A DNA stretch of 16,472 nucleotides from Alphaproteobacteria bacterium UBA2954 (GCA_002348585.1 DEBO01000007.1:3561-20032), one strand, 5' to 3'. Numbered from the stretch's first letter, positions 1 through 7,107 are shown. The notes: generated from the sequence alone by a model not told the origin. Program-made: numbers and translations.

Positions 1-105
1 GAGATGGCTCCAAAAACTGAAATTTTTGCCCGCTATGAAGGGTTTGATGCACATGCGAATGCAGTGTCATCGCTACGTGGAAAACTCATGAAAGATAAGA
101 AATAA
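1..105 (+). CDS. C-terminal fragment of an unrecognised protein
   Basis: An open frame enters from the left edge and ends at a TAA at 103-105, leaving 34 residues that end in KLMKDKK. The gene's start lies outside the window. The fragment contains a stretch FARYEGFDAHANAVSSL but no motif I can assign to a family. It converges on the small minus-strand gene that ends at 125, with only about 20 bases between them and no obvious terminator hairpin. Function is unknown. It is reported as a partial gene because the frame is continuous and its end is well spaced from the next gene. Confidence 0.4.
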   Translation, partial: EMAPKTEIFARYEGFDAHANAVSSLRGKLMKDKK

Positions 106-124
106 ATTTGGCTTCAAAATTAGC

Positions 125-445
125 TCAATTCAAGGACAGGCTTGCATCTGATGCTTCTGCTTCATAGGCATAGATATAAACACCAGCATAATGTTTTTCA
201 GTATACGCTAGAGAGTTACGCAATTCAGAAAGCGTTTGTCCTGCTTTCATTTCAAATTTTCTTAATTCTTCACTGGTATCAAATTTAGTCTGGATTGTCA
301 CGCTTCCACATTGTCCCAAGGACATATTCAACGCTTTCAAATTGCAATCCACAATCAATTTACCAAAAGAATCAGAGATGTAGGATGCGGCTACTTTTGC
401 TTCATCCATAGACGGGAATTTTAAATTGTAAACTTTTGCAAACAT
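125..445 (-). CDS. Small alpha/beta protein of unknown function, 106 aa
   Basis: I do not recognise this family. The translation suggests a ferredoxin-like or dimeric alpha/beta-barrel layout: a strand at the start (FAKVYNLKF), a helix around residues 12-28, two strands around 36-56, a second helix (TSEELRKFEMKAGQTLSELR) and a final strand near AGVYIYAYE. That pattern is common in antibiotic-biosynthesis-monooxygenase-like proteins, but this is inference from predicted structure only. There is no signal peptide or membrane segment. It starts four bases after the stop of the GAF-domain gene upstream on the same strand, so the two are very likely co-transcribed and translationally coupled. The ATG start is fixed by this spacing. 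Confidence 0.6.
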   Translation of the reverse strand: MFAKVYNLKFPSMDEAKVAASYISDSFGKLIVDCNLKALNMSLGQCGSVTIQTKFDTSEELRKFEMKAGQTLSELRNSLAYTEKHYAGVYIYAYEAEASDASLSLN

Positions 446-449
446 GGTC

Positions 450-1274
450 TTAATTCAACTTTGAGAGCATATCATCCAAAACCTCTGTAGCATCTGAACC
501 TGATATCTTAATGCGATTAAGGGGTTTCGGTTGTATTTTCATAGATTCTTGCAGGTTTCGGCCAGTTCGGGTCAGAGTGACCTCGCCGGCATCAAGTTCC
601 AGAAGCCCAGCAATCAAAAGTCCATTTGCTTCAGCTTTATCTATTGTGCGTCCAGCACTTACTCCCAAGAATAATTTAAAATCACTCAAAGTTAAGGTAG
701 GGAAGTCTTTCTGAAACGCTGAAGCCGCTTCTAGCATTTTTTCAGAGGTGAGTTGTTTCTGGTCAGTTTGTATGTCTAAAAGAAAAGCGATGTTCTTTGT
801 GATTTTCTGAACAAGCGGAATAACATTTTCTGATAGTGTTTTAGGAGACTTGTGCAACATGCACAGCGTTCCAAGGGCATAATTATCCCTGTTAATTACT
901 GGAAACCCTGCATAACCTAGCCAGATTGACGAGCCATCGAGTATTGCTGGATGATTTTTCCATGTTGGGTCTTCTCTCAAGTCTGGCATTAGAAGCGGGT
1001 CAGAACTAAGCAGCACATATGAGCAGATATTGTTGCTGTGTCGCTCACCCTTACCACCAACTTCATAATCTTCACGTCCCGCAGATGCCATCCCGCATTG
1101 AAAGTCATTGTCAAAAAGCGAGAAAGTTGCTGTATCAAAATCAGTGATATCTTTTGCTAAATCGCAATAAACCTGAAATAATTCTGGTTTTGGATTATCA
1201 ATAAGGCCTGTTTGAATAACAGCCTTTGCTCTGCGTTCTTCGTTTGCTGGTCGTGGTGCAAGAGACGAAGTCAT
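450..1274 (-). CDS. GAF-domain protein, 274 aa
   Basis: A probably cytoplasmic GAF-domain protein. Residues about 30-170 follow the GAF sensor pattern: an early FSLFDNDFQ strand, the SNNICSYVLLSSDPLLMPDL segment, then DPTWKNHPAI, GYAGFPV and the typical LGTLCMLHKSPKTL near the domain end. The last 100 residues (SDFKLFLGVSAGRTIDKAEA, then LELDAGEVTLTRTG) could form a small winged-helix-like module, which is inference. No kinase, cyclase or phosphodiesterase motif is present, so the output is unknown. A TTG six bases upstream is also open, but the GAGGAG ribosome site lies eight bases before the ATG at 1274 and only two before the TTG, so I chose the ATG. It is divergent from dusA and likely co-transcribed with the 106-residue gene. 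Confidence 0.75.
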   Translation of the reverse strand: MTSSLAPRPANEERRAKAVIQTGLIDNPKPELFQVYCDLAKDITDFDTATFSLFDNDFQCGMASAGREDYEVGGKGERHSNNICSYVLLSSDPLLMPDLREDPTWKNHPAILDGSSIWLGYAGFPVINRDNYALGTLCMLHKSPKTLSENVIPLVQKITKNIAFLLDIQTDQKQLTSEKMLEAASAFQKDFPTLTLSDFKLFLGVSAGRTIDKAEANGLLIAGLLELDAGEVTLTRTGRNLQESMKIQPKPLNRIKISGSDATEVLDDMLSKLN

Positions 1275-1282
1275 GATCAATA

Positions 1283-1288
1283 CTCCTC
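1283..1288 (-). promoter_or_regulatory. Ribosome binding site that decides the GAF gene start
   Basis: Read on the minus strand this is GAGGAG, eight bases before the ATG at 1274. It sits only two bases from the alternative TTG at 1280, which is too close for normal initiation, so it favours the shorter 274-residue product. Confidence 0.6.
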
Positions 1289-1440
1289 AATAAATAACCC
1301 TAGCTGAGATCGTGAGCGCTTACAAGGTGCAACTAATATTTCTTCCCGACTTTCATGGAGTTGCCTTATCCAGACACTGCTGATAACTTTCCGGCACATA
1401 ATAAAGTGATTTGAAAGGCTTTTTACTTTTAGGGTGTCAC

Positions 1441-1448
1441 AAAGGAAA
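1441..1448 (+). promoter_or_regulatory. Ribosome binding site that decides the dusA start
   Basis: AAAGGAAA lies six to seven bases before the ATG at 1455. The longer open frame begins with a GTG at 1434 that would place this site inside the coding sequence, so the ATG is the better start. Confidence 0.55.
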
Positions 1449-1454
1449 TGCTGG

Positions 1455-2501
1455 ATGAAAAATCTTTTGAAAAACAATGGCATCTGCGTAGACGGTCTTA
1501 AGCGGTCCTTATGCGTTGCGCCGATGATGGACTGGACGGACAGGCATTGTCGTTATTTTCACCGTCTTCTGGCTCCGCAAGCACTTTTATTTACTGAAAT
1601 GGTAACAGCAGAAGCGATCTTGCATGCTGGTGCAGATAGGTTCTGCCAGCATGATGCCCACGAACATCCACTCGTCCTGCAACTTGGTGGGGCTGAGCCG
1701 GACAGATTAGCGGATGCTGTACGCGCTGTTGAACCTTTTGGTTTTGATGAAATAAATCTGAATGTCGGCTGCCCGTCCTCGCGGGTCCAGTCTGGACGGT
1801 TTGGGGCATGTTTGATGGCTGAACCAGAGCTGGTTTCAGAGCTTGTCAGGGTGATGCGTGACCAGACAGATCGGCCAGTCACGGTCAAATGCCGGATTGG
1901 CATTGATAATATGGATCCTGAAACTGGATTGGACAGATTTGTTGATTCAGTTGCAGATGCTGGCGTGCAGGTCATTTATCTTCATGCTCGTAAAGCATGG
2001 CTTAACGGATTGAGCCCAAAGGAAAATAGAGAAATCCCGCCCCTTGATTACGGCCGGGCAGAACGGCTAGCGCGGCGGCGCCCTGATCTTGATATTATTT
2101 TAAACGGTGGGCTAACTGACAGGGATATGTTAATAGCTGTGCTTCAACAGTCAGGTCAGATATTTGCAGGTGTCATGTTAGGGCGGGCAGCCTATAAAAC
2201 ACCCTATCAACTCGGTCTGTTTCATCAGCTTCTCTCTCAAAAGGCAGCTCTGCCTGACCTATTGAATATTGCCCAGCAGATGACAGATTATGCGGAACAA
2301 CAAATGAGAGCTGGCGTGCCTTTACATGCTATCACACGGCATATGCTTGGCTTGTGCGCGGGGCTAAAAGGGGCAAGAACCTTTCGGCGTGAACTGGGCG
2401 AACAGGCCCGCATGCCAGGCACTGACTGGACACTGATTGAAACAGCCCTCAAGGCCTGCTTGCGTATGAACAAAAATCCTGATGAGAAGAAAGTAGCTTA
2501 A
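1455..2501 (+). CDS. dusA: tRNA-dihydrouridine synthase, DusA type, 348 aa
   Basis: A flavin (FMN)-dependent enzyme that reduces uridine to dihydrouridine in the D-loop of tRNAs; DusA members act at positions 20/20a. The N-terminus carries the family motif CVAPMMDWTDRHCRYF (residues 20-35) followed by LLFTEMVTAEAI. The catalytic cysteine is Cys106 in NLNVGCPSSRVQSGRFGACL. The TIM barrel continues with KCRIGID, YLHARKAWLNGLSPKENRE and NGGL, and ends in the small helical tRNA-binding domain, where MLGLCAGLKGARTFRR is typical of DusA. Length is normal for the family. The stop overlaps the start of yciB by one base (TAATG), so the two are translationally coupled. The start was chosen by ribosome site spacing. 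Assignment to DusA rather than DusB/C rests on the APMMDWTDRHCR and C-terminal motifs. Confidence 0.93.
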   Translation: MKNLLKNNGICVDGLKRSLCVAPMMDWTDRHCRYFHRLLAPQALLFTEMVTAEAILHAGADRFCQHDAHEHPLVLQLGGAEPDRLADAVRAVEPFGFDEINLNVGCPSSRVQSGRFGACLMAEPELVSELVRVMRDQTDRPVTVKCRIGIDNMDPETGLDRFVDSVADAGVQVIYLHARKAWLNGLSPKENREIPPLDYGRAERLARRRPDLDIILNGGLTDRDMLIAVLQQSGQIFAGVMLGRAAYKTPYQLGLFHQLLSQKAALPDLLNIAQQMTDYAEQQMRAGVPLHAITRHMLGLCAGLKGARTFRRELGEQARMPGTDWTLIETALKACLRMNKNPDEKKVA

Positions 2502-3088
2502 TGTCTGAAAAAACAGAACAGATGAACAAAACAGAGCCGCCTAAAAAAGGACGCTGGCTGATTGAATATGGGCCTTTAATTCTATTTTTCGTTGTGAATT
2601 ATGCGGCAGGGATCCTATTTGCTACAGCAGCCCTTGTTGCGGCAACAATCATCGCCTTGGGTATATCGTGGGCCCTTGATCGTCATATCCCAATGATGAC
2701 CCTGCTGGGCGGTATTGCTGTGACATTTTTTGGTGGACTAACCTGGGTTATGGATGACCCATTTTATATCAAAATTAAACCAACAGTTATTAGCCTGTTA
2801 ATCGCCATTATTCTATCAGGTGGTCTTTTGATCAAACGAAATCCGCTAAAAGCTATGCTGGGCGCGAAATTACAGCTCAGCGATACTGGGTGGCGTCAGG
2901 TTACCTGGATGTGGGCGGCTATGTTTGCCACTTCTGCACTGGCCAATGAACTTGCGTGGCGGAATTTAAGTGACGATGGATGGGTGACCTTTAAATTATT
3001 TGGCCTTACAGGGATTTCCGTCGTTTTTGCGCTTCTGACAATGCCAATTATGAGCAAACACAGTACGGTGAATGATACCGCAGACTAA
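2501..3088 (+). CDS. yciB: Inner-membrane septation protein YciB/IspZ, 195 aa
   Basis: An integral inner-membrane protein of the YciB (IspZ, septation protein A) family, linked in enterobacteria to cell envelope and division proteins; its biochemical role is not settled. After about 18 polar residues there are six likely membrane segments at roughly 22-35, 39-58, 66-84, 93-111, 132-150 and 164-182. Family signatures are the EYGPLILFFVVNY start, the FFGGLTWVMDDPFYIKIKPT block (residues 77-96) and WVTFKLFG near 161-168. Length is close to the usual 180-210. The ATG overlaps the dusA stop codon by one base, giving a two-gene operon. It converges on the decayed regulator gene, whose reading frame ends 17 bases away. 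Confidence 0.93.
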   Translation: MSEKTEQMNKTEPPKKGRWLIEYGPLILFFVVNYAAGILFATAALVAATIIALGISWALDRHIPMMTLLGGIAVTFFGGLTWVMDDPFYIKIKPTVISLLIAIILSGGLLIKRNPLKAMLGAKLQLSDTGWRQVTWMWAAMFATSALANELAWRNLSDDGWVTFKLFGLTGISVVFALLTMPIMSKHSTVNDTAD

Positions 3089-3104
3089 AAGGTGTTATGC
3101 CTGC

Positions 3105-3890
3105 CTATTGGGCCCGGGCCAGACGGGAAAGCAAATCTTTTTAAAGTGATAAGAATGTCTCAATATACAGCTTTTCGCTGTCTCTTGTTCTGACAGCATC
3201 GTATAGCTTTCATATTATCCCAGATTTAGTAAGCTTTTCTTGTGCGAGCAACTCTGTCCCTCTGGCGCTTTTTAGGATCCAGTCAGGCAGTACGCTGACC
3301 CCCTTATTTGCGCCAACCAGAATTAGAATAACTGAGGTCAGCTCGATCTTACGGATGGCTTTTGGCTCAATGCCTTGAGACATTAACAACTGATTAAATA
3401 ATCCAGCCTCTTAACAGGAACAGGGTAGGTAATAACAGTCTGGTCGGTGAAATCAACTGCTTTAATTTAAGGCCGCTCAGCCAACGGATGATCCTTTGCA
3501 GAGAATTGCGGGGTTCATATTCCTGCACGTCTACACGTAGAACTGTCCAGAAGCCACCAAACAGATGTGGAAGAGGATCATTGCTTGTCTGTTCTGCTTG
3601 ATCTGTTGCTGAGATTAAGCAACCAGGGTGCTGAGCAGTATCATTTCTATTTTCTGAATAAGGTACAGCCATTGGTGACATTGCTTGACCTTCTTGACCT
3701 GACCAAACAGGGGATTTGCGCTGTTGCTGTTCGGCAGCCTGAAACCTGTAATTAGACGGGACGCGTGAAGGGCGCGGCCGATGAGAAAAATTGCCAGAGA
3801 TTGAACCACCAGAAATTACAGAAAATGTCGCACTTGTGACAATAAAAGTCGCTGAATCAGACTGCTGCCTATGTGTTGCGCCGTAAAGAT
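3105..3890 (-). pseudogene. Decayed LysR-family regulator, MetR-like
   Basis: Joining the three minus-strand frames recovers a nearly colinear MetR-type protein (about residues 28-290) with many lesions. Recognisable pieces, in order, are ATHRQQSDSAT (remains of the DNA-binding helix QTQSALSHQ), CHQWLYLIQKIEM (MetR 'CHSC.QWL'), DHPLAERP, IKAVDFTDQTVITYPVPVKR, NQLLMSQGIEP, AIRKIELTSVILILVGANKG followed by VSVLPDWIL, and KLYDAVRTRD. Defects include in-frame stops at 3467-3469 (TAA), 3210-3212 (TGA) and 3141-3143 (TAA), and frameshifts near 3490, 3400 and 3360. The spacing between pieces matches an intact homologue, and the expected start would fall inside the present corrinoid gene, so the N-terminus is lost. 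MetR proteins use homocysteine as co-effector to control methionine genes. The divergent position beside the corrinoid operon fits such a role. The 3105-3560 part is clear; upstream of about 3600 is weaker. Confidence 0.82.
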
Positions 3891-3911
3891 TCAATAATAG
3901 GTGGGCTCAGT

Positions 3912-3925
3912 CGTTTTTATAAACG
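3912..3925 (+). promoter_or_regulatory. Small inverted repeat in the corrinoid operon leader
   Basis: CGTTT, TTAT, AAACG forms a perfect five-base-pair hairpin or operator half-site pair, 22 bases before the corrinoid protein start. It may be an operator or only a leader hairpin; no T-run follows, so it is not a terminator. I could not find a clear MetR site (TGAA, five bases, TTCA) here. Confidence 0.25.
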
Positions 3926-3932
3926 CCATATC

Positions 3933-3939
3933 AGGGGGA
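3933..3939 (+). promoter_or_regulatory. Strong ribosome binding site for the corrinoid protein
   Basis: AGGGGGA lies eight bases before the ATG at 3948. The open frame extends upstream to about 3873, but that part lies over the regulator pseudogene and has no ribosome site, so the ATG at 3948 is the start. Confidence 0.7.
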
Positions 3940-3947
3940 AAAATGCC

Positions 3948-4646
3948 ATGTCAGATGAAGATGATATCATTCTGTCCGAACTTGATGATGATGAACTTGT
4001 CCAGCAGATGCATGATGATCTTTACGATGGGCTCCAAGACGAGATAGTTGAAGGGGTTGAGATTCTCCTGAGCCGCGGCTGGACACCCTATGATGTGCTA
4101 ACAAAAGCACTGGTGGAAGGTATGACCATTGTTGGCATTGATTTCCGTGATGGGATTTTATTTGTCCCTGAAGTCCTGATGGCCGCAAATGCCATGAAAG
4201 CCGGGATGGGCATTCTGCGCCCTCTGCTGGCTGAGACGGGGGCGCCACGTGTGGGTAAGATTGTCATTGGTACAGTGAAGGGTGATATTCACGATATTGG
4301 GAAAAATCTGGTGTCGATGATGCTGGAAGGGGCTGGATTTGAGGTTATCGATCTTGGCATTAACAACCCTGTTGAAAATTACCTTGAAGCGCTGGAAGAA
4401 CATCAGCCTGATATTTTGGGGATGTCGGCGCTTCTGACAACAACCATGCCTTACATGAAAGTGGTGGTTGACGCGATGGTCGAAAAGGGTGTGCGCGATG
4501 ATTATATTGTGATGGTTGGCGGCGCGCCATTGAATGAGGCGTTTGGCGAATCAGTCGGTGCAGATGCCTATTGCCGTGATGCTGCAGTCGCTGTTGAAAC
4601 AGCAAAAGCCTTGATCGCAAAGCGGCGCGAAGTTGGGGCAGCCTAA
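3948..4646 (+). CDS. Corrinoid (B12-binding) methyl carrier protein, 232 aa
   Basis: The cobalamin carrier of a methyl-transfer system, shuttling a methyl group between a folate methyltransferase and a substrate methyltransferase. Residues about 20-95 match the helical B12-binding cap (LSRGWTPYDVLTKALVEGM, GILFVPEVLMAANAM). The Rossmann B12 domain follows, with the lower-ligand motif D113-x-H115-x-x-G118 in GDIHDIGKN, the S160-x-L162 motif (MSALLTTTM) and VGGAPLN near 190-196. Length is typical of MtbC/MtaC-type carriers and of the detached B12 module of MetH. The first 35 residues hold 15 acidic and no basic residues (DEDD, ELDDDELV), which may be a docking surface. It is the first gene of a five-gene operon. 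Its methyl acceptor or donor partner is not in the window. Confidence 0.92.
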   Translation: MSDEDDIILSELDDDELVQQMHDDLYDGLQDEIVEGVEILLSRGWTPYDVLTKALVEGMTIVGIDFRDGILFVPEVLMAANAMKAGMGILRPLLAETGAPRVGKIVIGTVKGDIHDIGKNLVSMMLEGAGFEVIDLGINNPVENYLEALEEHQPDILGMSALLTTTMPYMKVVVDAMVEKGVRDDYIVMVGGAPLNEAFGESVGADAYCRDAAVAVETAKALIAKRREVGAA

Positions 4647-4653
4647 ACTGGTT

Positions 4654-4965
4654 ATGGGACAGGTCGTAACGCTTTACTGGAGGGACATCCCTGCACAAGT
4701 TGTGGCTGAAAAAGGTCGTGGCCGCAAGCGTGAGCAGGCCAAAATTGAACTTCATCGGCGCTTTGCGCTTGCTATCGATGAAGCGGCTATGCGGGATGGT
4801 GCCGACAGTTCAGATAACTATCTCGCTGATTGGCGTAGGGGTGATCCGGTGGAATGCTCAGATGAACTGGAAGATGAAGCTCGCAGAGTTGCTAAACGTC
4901 TGGAAGCTGAATTTGACAGTAAACTGCTTGCCGAACTGGTCAATTCCGGTGGCCGCTCAGGGTAA
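4654..4965 (+). CDS. 'Virulence factor' family small protein, 103 aa
   Basis: A small cytoplasmic protein that I recognise as the family labelled 'virulence factor' in databases, a name without mechanistic support. Landmarks are the YWRDIPAQVVAEKGRGRK start, then LHRRFALAIDEAAMRDGA, NYLADWRR and a charged helix ending DSKLLAELVNSGG. There are no catalytic motifs, cysteines or membrane segments, so a structural, regulatory or partner-binding role is more likely than an enzyme. It begins seven bases after the corrinoid protein stop; a TTG at 4633 would overlap that gene. I prefer the ATG at 4654 because the conserved part starts right after it. Its place between the B12 carrier and the reductase suggests a job in the corrinoid pathway, which is inference from context. 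Confidence 0.8.
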   Translation: MGQVVTLYWRDIPAQVVAEKGRGRKREQAKIELHRRFALAIDEAAMRDGADSSDNYLADWRRGDPVECSDELEDEARRVAKRLEAEFDSKLLAELVNSGGRSG

Positions 4966-5154
4966 AGCACTCAAGGTCAAATAGCTATTAAAATGAGCAT
5001 GAAAGCTTGTGTCGTAATTGGACTGATGAAAGACGCTGTTAAGCGAACGCAAACCCACTGTAATTGGCACTATTTGAGCAGCTTCAAAATCAAAATGAAC
5101 AGTTAAAAGCAGCTTTAAATAAAGGTGCGATTTAATGCATAAGGGTGTGAGGTT
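4966..5154 (+). other. Gap within the operon, possible broken small gene
   Basis: This 189-base stretch is longer than the other gaps in the operon. Two frames together read KTLLSERKPTVIGTI and then EQLQNQNEQLKAALNKGAI, ending in a TAA at about 5133-5135. That looks like a short coiled-coil protein split by one frameshift near 5072, but no homologue comes to mind. It could also be plain leader sequence for the reductase gene. A purine-rich AAGGGTGTGAGG precedes the ATG at 5155. Confidence 0.2.
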
Positions 5155-6057
5155 ATGGCTGTAAATATTGATAATCTCTCCCGTGCAGGACAAAACTGGT
5201 CAATAGAGGTTACGCCGACAGGTGCTACAAAGATTGAGAGCTTTGCTGAGGCTCTTCCTGAAGGCACAACCGTAAACGTCACCTTTTTGCCGGGAACTGA
5301 CCCGCTTGATACAATCGCTGTTGCACACCGTCTGGCTGATGAGGGCATGAACGCTGTGCCTCATATCGCGGCCCGATCATTGATTGATGAAGCCCAGCTT
5401 GATGAACTGGTCAGCCGGATGACGGGCGAGGCAGATGTATCAGAAGTACTGGTCATCGGCGGCGGTGTTGAGCGGCCGGTAGGGGCATTTGACAACTCTA
5501 TGCAGGTTCTTGAAACAGGTGTCCTGCAAAAACATGGCATTTGCACAATAGGTGTATCTGGCCACCCAGAAGGCAGCCCGGACATCAGTAAACAGGCATT
5601 AGCAGATGCGATCGGGTGGAAAAATGAGTTCGCTGCCAGAGAGGGCTTATCTTTGTACATGGAAACACAGTTCTGTTTTGATGCAAAAACTGTGCTAGAC
5701 TGGGAACGCATAATCCGCGGTAATGGCAACAAACTGCCTATACGCATCGGAATCCCGGGGCCCGCCACAATTAAGACTTTATTTCGTTTTGCACAGATTT
5801 CCGGTATTGGCCCCTCTATGCGATTCGTTGCCAAACAGGCCCGCAACGTGGCAAAGCTGATGACAGTACAGGCTCCAGATCTTTTGTTGGCAGGGTTGGC
5901 TGAGGGTATGGCTGCTGATCCAGACTGTCTTTTGGCCCATTTTCATTATTATCCCTTTGGCGGCTTTGTCAAAACAGCAGCTTATGCTGAAGCAGTTGCA
6001 ACAGGTCAGGTTGATGTAACAACAAAAGGTGGGTTTGACATTCGTCAGGCGTCATAA
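5155..6057 (+). CDS. Methylenetetrahydrofolate reductase, short MetF-like type, 300 aa
   Basis: Likely the flavin enzyme that interconverts 5,10-methylene-THF and 5-methyl-THF, supplying or draining the methyl-THF pool used by the next gene product. It matches the MetF barrel: an N-terminal strand with a glutamate (IEVTPTGATKIE, Glu18) in place of the usual EFFPP, then VTFLPGTDPLDT, a VLVIGGGVERPVGAFDNS segment near 98-115, the diagnostic GHPEGSP (136-142), METQFCFDA and RIGIPGPATI. It belongs to the divergent short subgroup often found beside corrinoid genes rather than classical MetF, so the electron donor is uncertain. A purine-rich ribosome site precedes the ATG. The next gene follows after 50 bases. 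Use in the oxidative direction, during demethylation of methylated compounds, is the main alternative. Confidence 0.85.
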   Translation: MAVNIDNLSRAGQNWSIEVTPTGATKIESFAEALPEGTTVNVTFLPGTDPLDTIAVAHRLADEGMNAVPHIAARSLIDEAQLDELVSRMTGEADVSEVLVIGGGVERPVGAFDNSMQVLETGVLQKHGICTIGVSGHPEGSPDISKQALADAIGWKNEFAAREGLSLYMETQFCFDAKTVLDWERIIRGNGNKLPIRIGIPGPATIKTLFRFAQISGIGPSMRFVAKQARNVAKLMTVQAPDLLLAGLAEGMAADPDCLLAHFHYYPFGGFVKTAAYAEAVATGQVDVTTKGGFDIRQAS

Positions 6058-6107
6058 CGTATGATTTTTGAAAAAACAGCTTTACTTGTGGCAGAAGGGC
6101 AAAACAT

Positions 6108-7010
6108 ATGACAACAACACGCATTTCATCTCACAAACAGGACATCACTATTGGCTTTGACTCGCCATTTTGTGTGATTGGTGAGCGGATTAATCCTACA
6201 GGGCGTAAATTACTGGCAGCAGAAATGGCAGTAGGTGATTTTAGCCGGGTGATCGCTGATGCTGTTGCCCAGGTTGAGGCCGGGGCAACTATGCTGGATG
6301 TGAACGCTGGGATCCCAATGGCTGATGAGCCGGCTATTTTGGCAAAATCGATTAAGCTGGTTCAGGAAACTGTGGATGTGCCGCTGGCCATCGACAGTTC
6401 AATAGTTGAAGCTCTCGAAGCCGGGCTGGCTGTGTATCAGGGCAAGGCACTTGTCAATTCTGTGACTGGTGAAGAGGAGCGGCTGGAAGTTGTGTTGCCG
6501 CTGGTTAAAAAATATGGGGCGGCTGTTGTTGCTATCTCCAATGATGAGACGGGCATTTCAGAAGATGCCAATGTGCGTTTTGATGTGGCTAAAAAAATCG
6601 TTGAGCGGGCAGAAGATTACGGTGTCCCGCGTGAAGATGTGATTGTTGACCCGCTGATCATGCCTGTTGGTGCTATAAATTTGGCTGGCCGGACGGCTCT
6701 TGACCTGATTGGCCGTCTGCGCCAAGAGCTGAAAGTGAACACAACTTGTGGTGCATCGAATATTTCATTTGGCCTACCCAATCGTCATGGAATGAATGCT
6801 GCCTTTTTGTCAATGGCGGCAGGTGCAGGCATGACCTCCGCCATTATGAATCCGCTCCATGCAGAAGAGATAACAGCTATTATGGGGGCAAATGTCATGA
6901 ATGGCGTCGATCCAGAATGCCGCCACTGGATATCAAAATTCCGTGAGGCACCTGCAGAAGGATCTGGTGGACGTGAACGGCGGGTAACACGCAGGCGTTC
7001 ACGAGCCTGA
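6108..7010 (+). CDS. Methyltetrahydrofolate:corrinoid methyltransferase, 300 aa
   Basis: A pterin-binding TIM barrel enzyme that moves the methyl group between N5 of tetrahydrofolate and the cobalt of the corrinoid protein. Motifs are those of the AcsE/MtgA and MetH folate domains: GERINPTGRK (25-34), DVNAG (64-68), LAIDSS (93-98), VNSVTG (116-121), a DPL at 181-183 and CGASNISFGLPNR (214-226). Length is typical except for a C-terminal extension (about 281-300) ending RERRVTRRRSRA, with seven arginines in the last twelve residues. The reactivase downstream ends in a very similar tail, which is unusual. AGAAGGG lies eight bases before the ATG. In MetH this module is fused to the others; here it stands alone, as in glycine-betaine or split methionine synthase systems. 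Confidence 0.92.
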   Translation: MTTTRISSHKQDITIGFDSPFCVIGERINPTGRKLLAAEMAVGDFSRVIADAVAQVEAGATMLDVNAGIPMADEPAILAKSIKLVQETVDVPLAIDSSIVEALEAGLAVYQGKALVNSVTGEEERLEVVLPLVKKYGAAVVAISNDETGISEDANVRFDVAKKIVERAEDYGVPREDVIVDPLIMPVGAINLAGRTALDLIGRLRQELKVNTTCGASNISFGLPNRHGMNAAFLSMAAGAGMTSAIMNPLHAEEITAIMGANVMNGVDPECRHWISKFREAPAEGSGGRERRVTRRRSRA

Positions 7011-7092
7011 TGGGTTGCTGTTAGAGCAAAACAGGAACAGTAAATGATCTGAGGTTTATCATGTTAAAACGCGCGATTTCATCAATTGCGAT

Positions 7093-7098
7093 AGAGGA
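7093..7098 (+). promoter_or_regulatory. Ribosome binding site for a TTG start
   Basis: AGAGGA lies nine bases before the TTG at 7108. No ATG or GTG is available in frame nearby upstream, and the protein aligns with ferredoxin-ASKHA homologues from this start, so a TTG start is supported. Confidence 0.55.
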
Positions 7099-7107
7099 AT
7101 AGCCAAC

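Noticed and set aside
3111..3120. The palindrome GGCCCGGGCC as a yciB terminator
   Set aside because: There is no loop and no T-run directly after it, and it falls within the C-terminal coding remains of the regulator pseudogene.
3394..3894. A 166-residue minus-strand open frame and overlapping frames on both strands
   Set aside because: They are fragments of the decayed MetR-like gene and their shadows; homology jumps between frames, so none is an intact gene.
3873..3947. A longer N-terminus for the corrinoid protein
   Set aside because: It has no ribosome site and lies over the regulator pseudogene, while a strong site precedes the ATG at 3948, where the acidic start begins.
3890..3947. 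A cobalamin or S-adenosylmethionine riboswitch before the corrinoid operon
   Set aside because: The leader is too short for a cobalamin riboswitch, and I see no conserved core sequence of either class.
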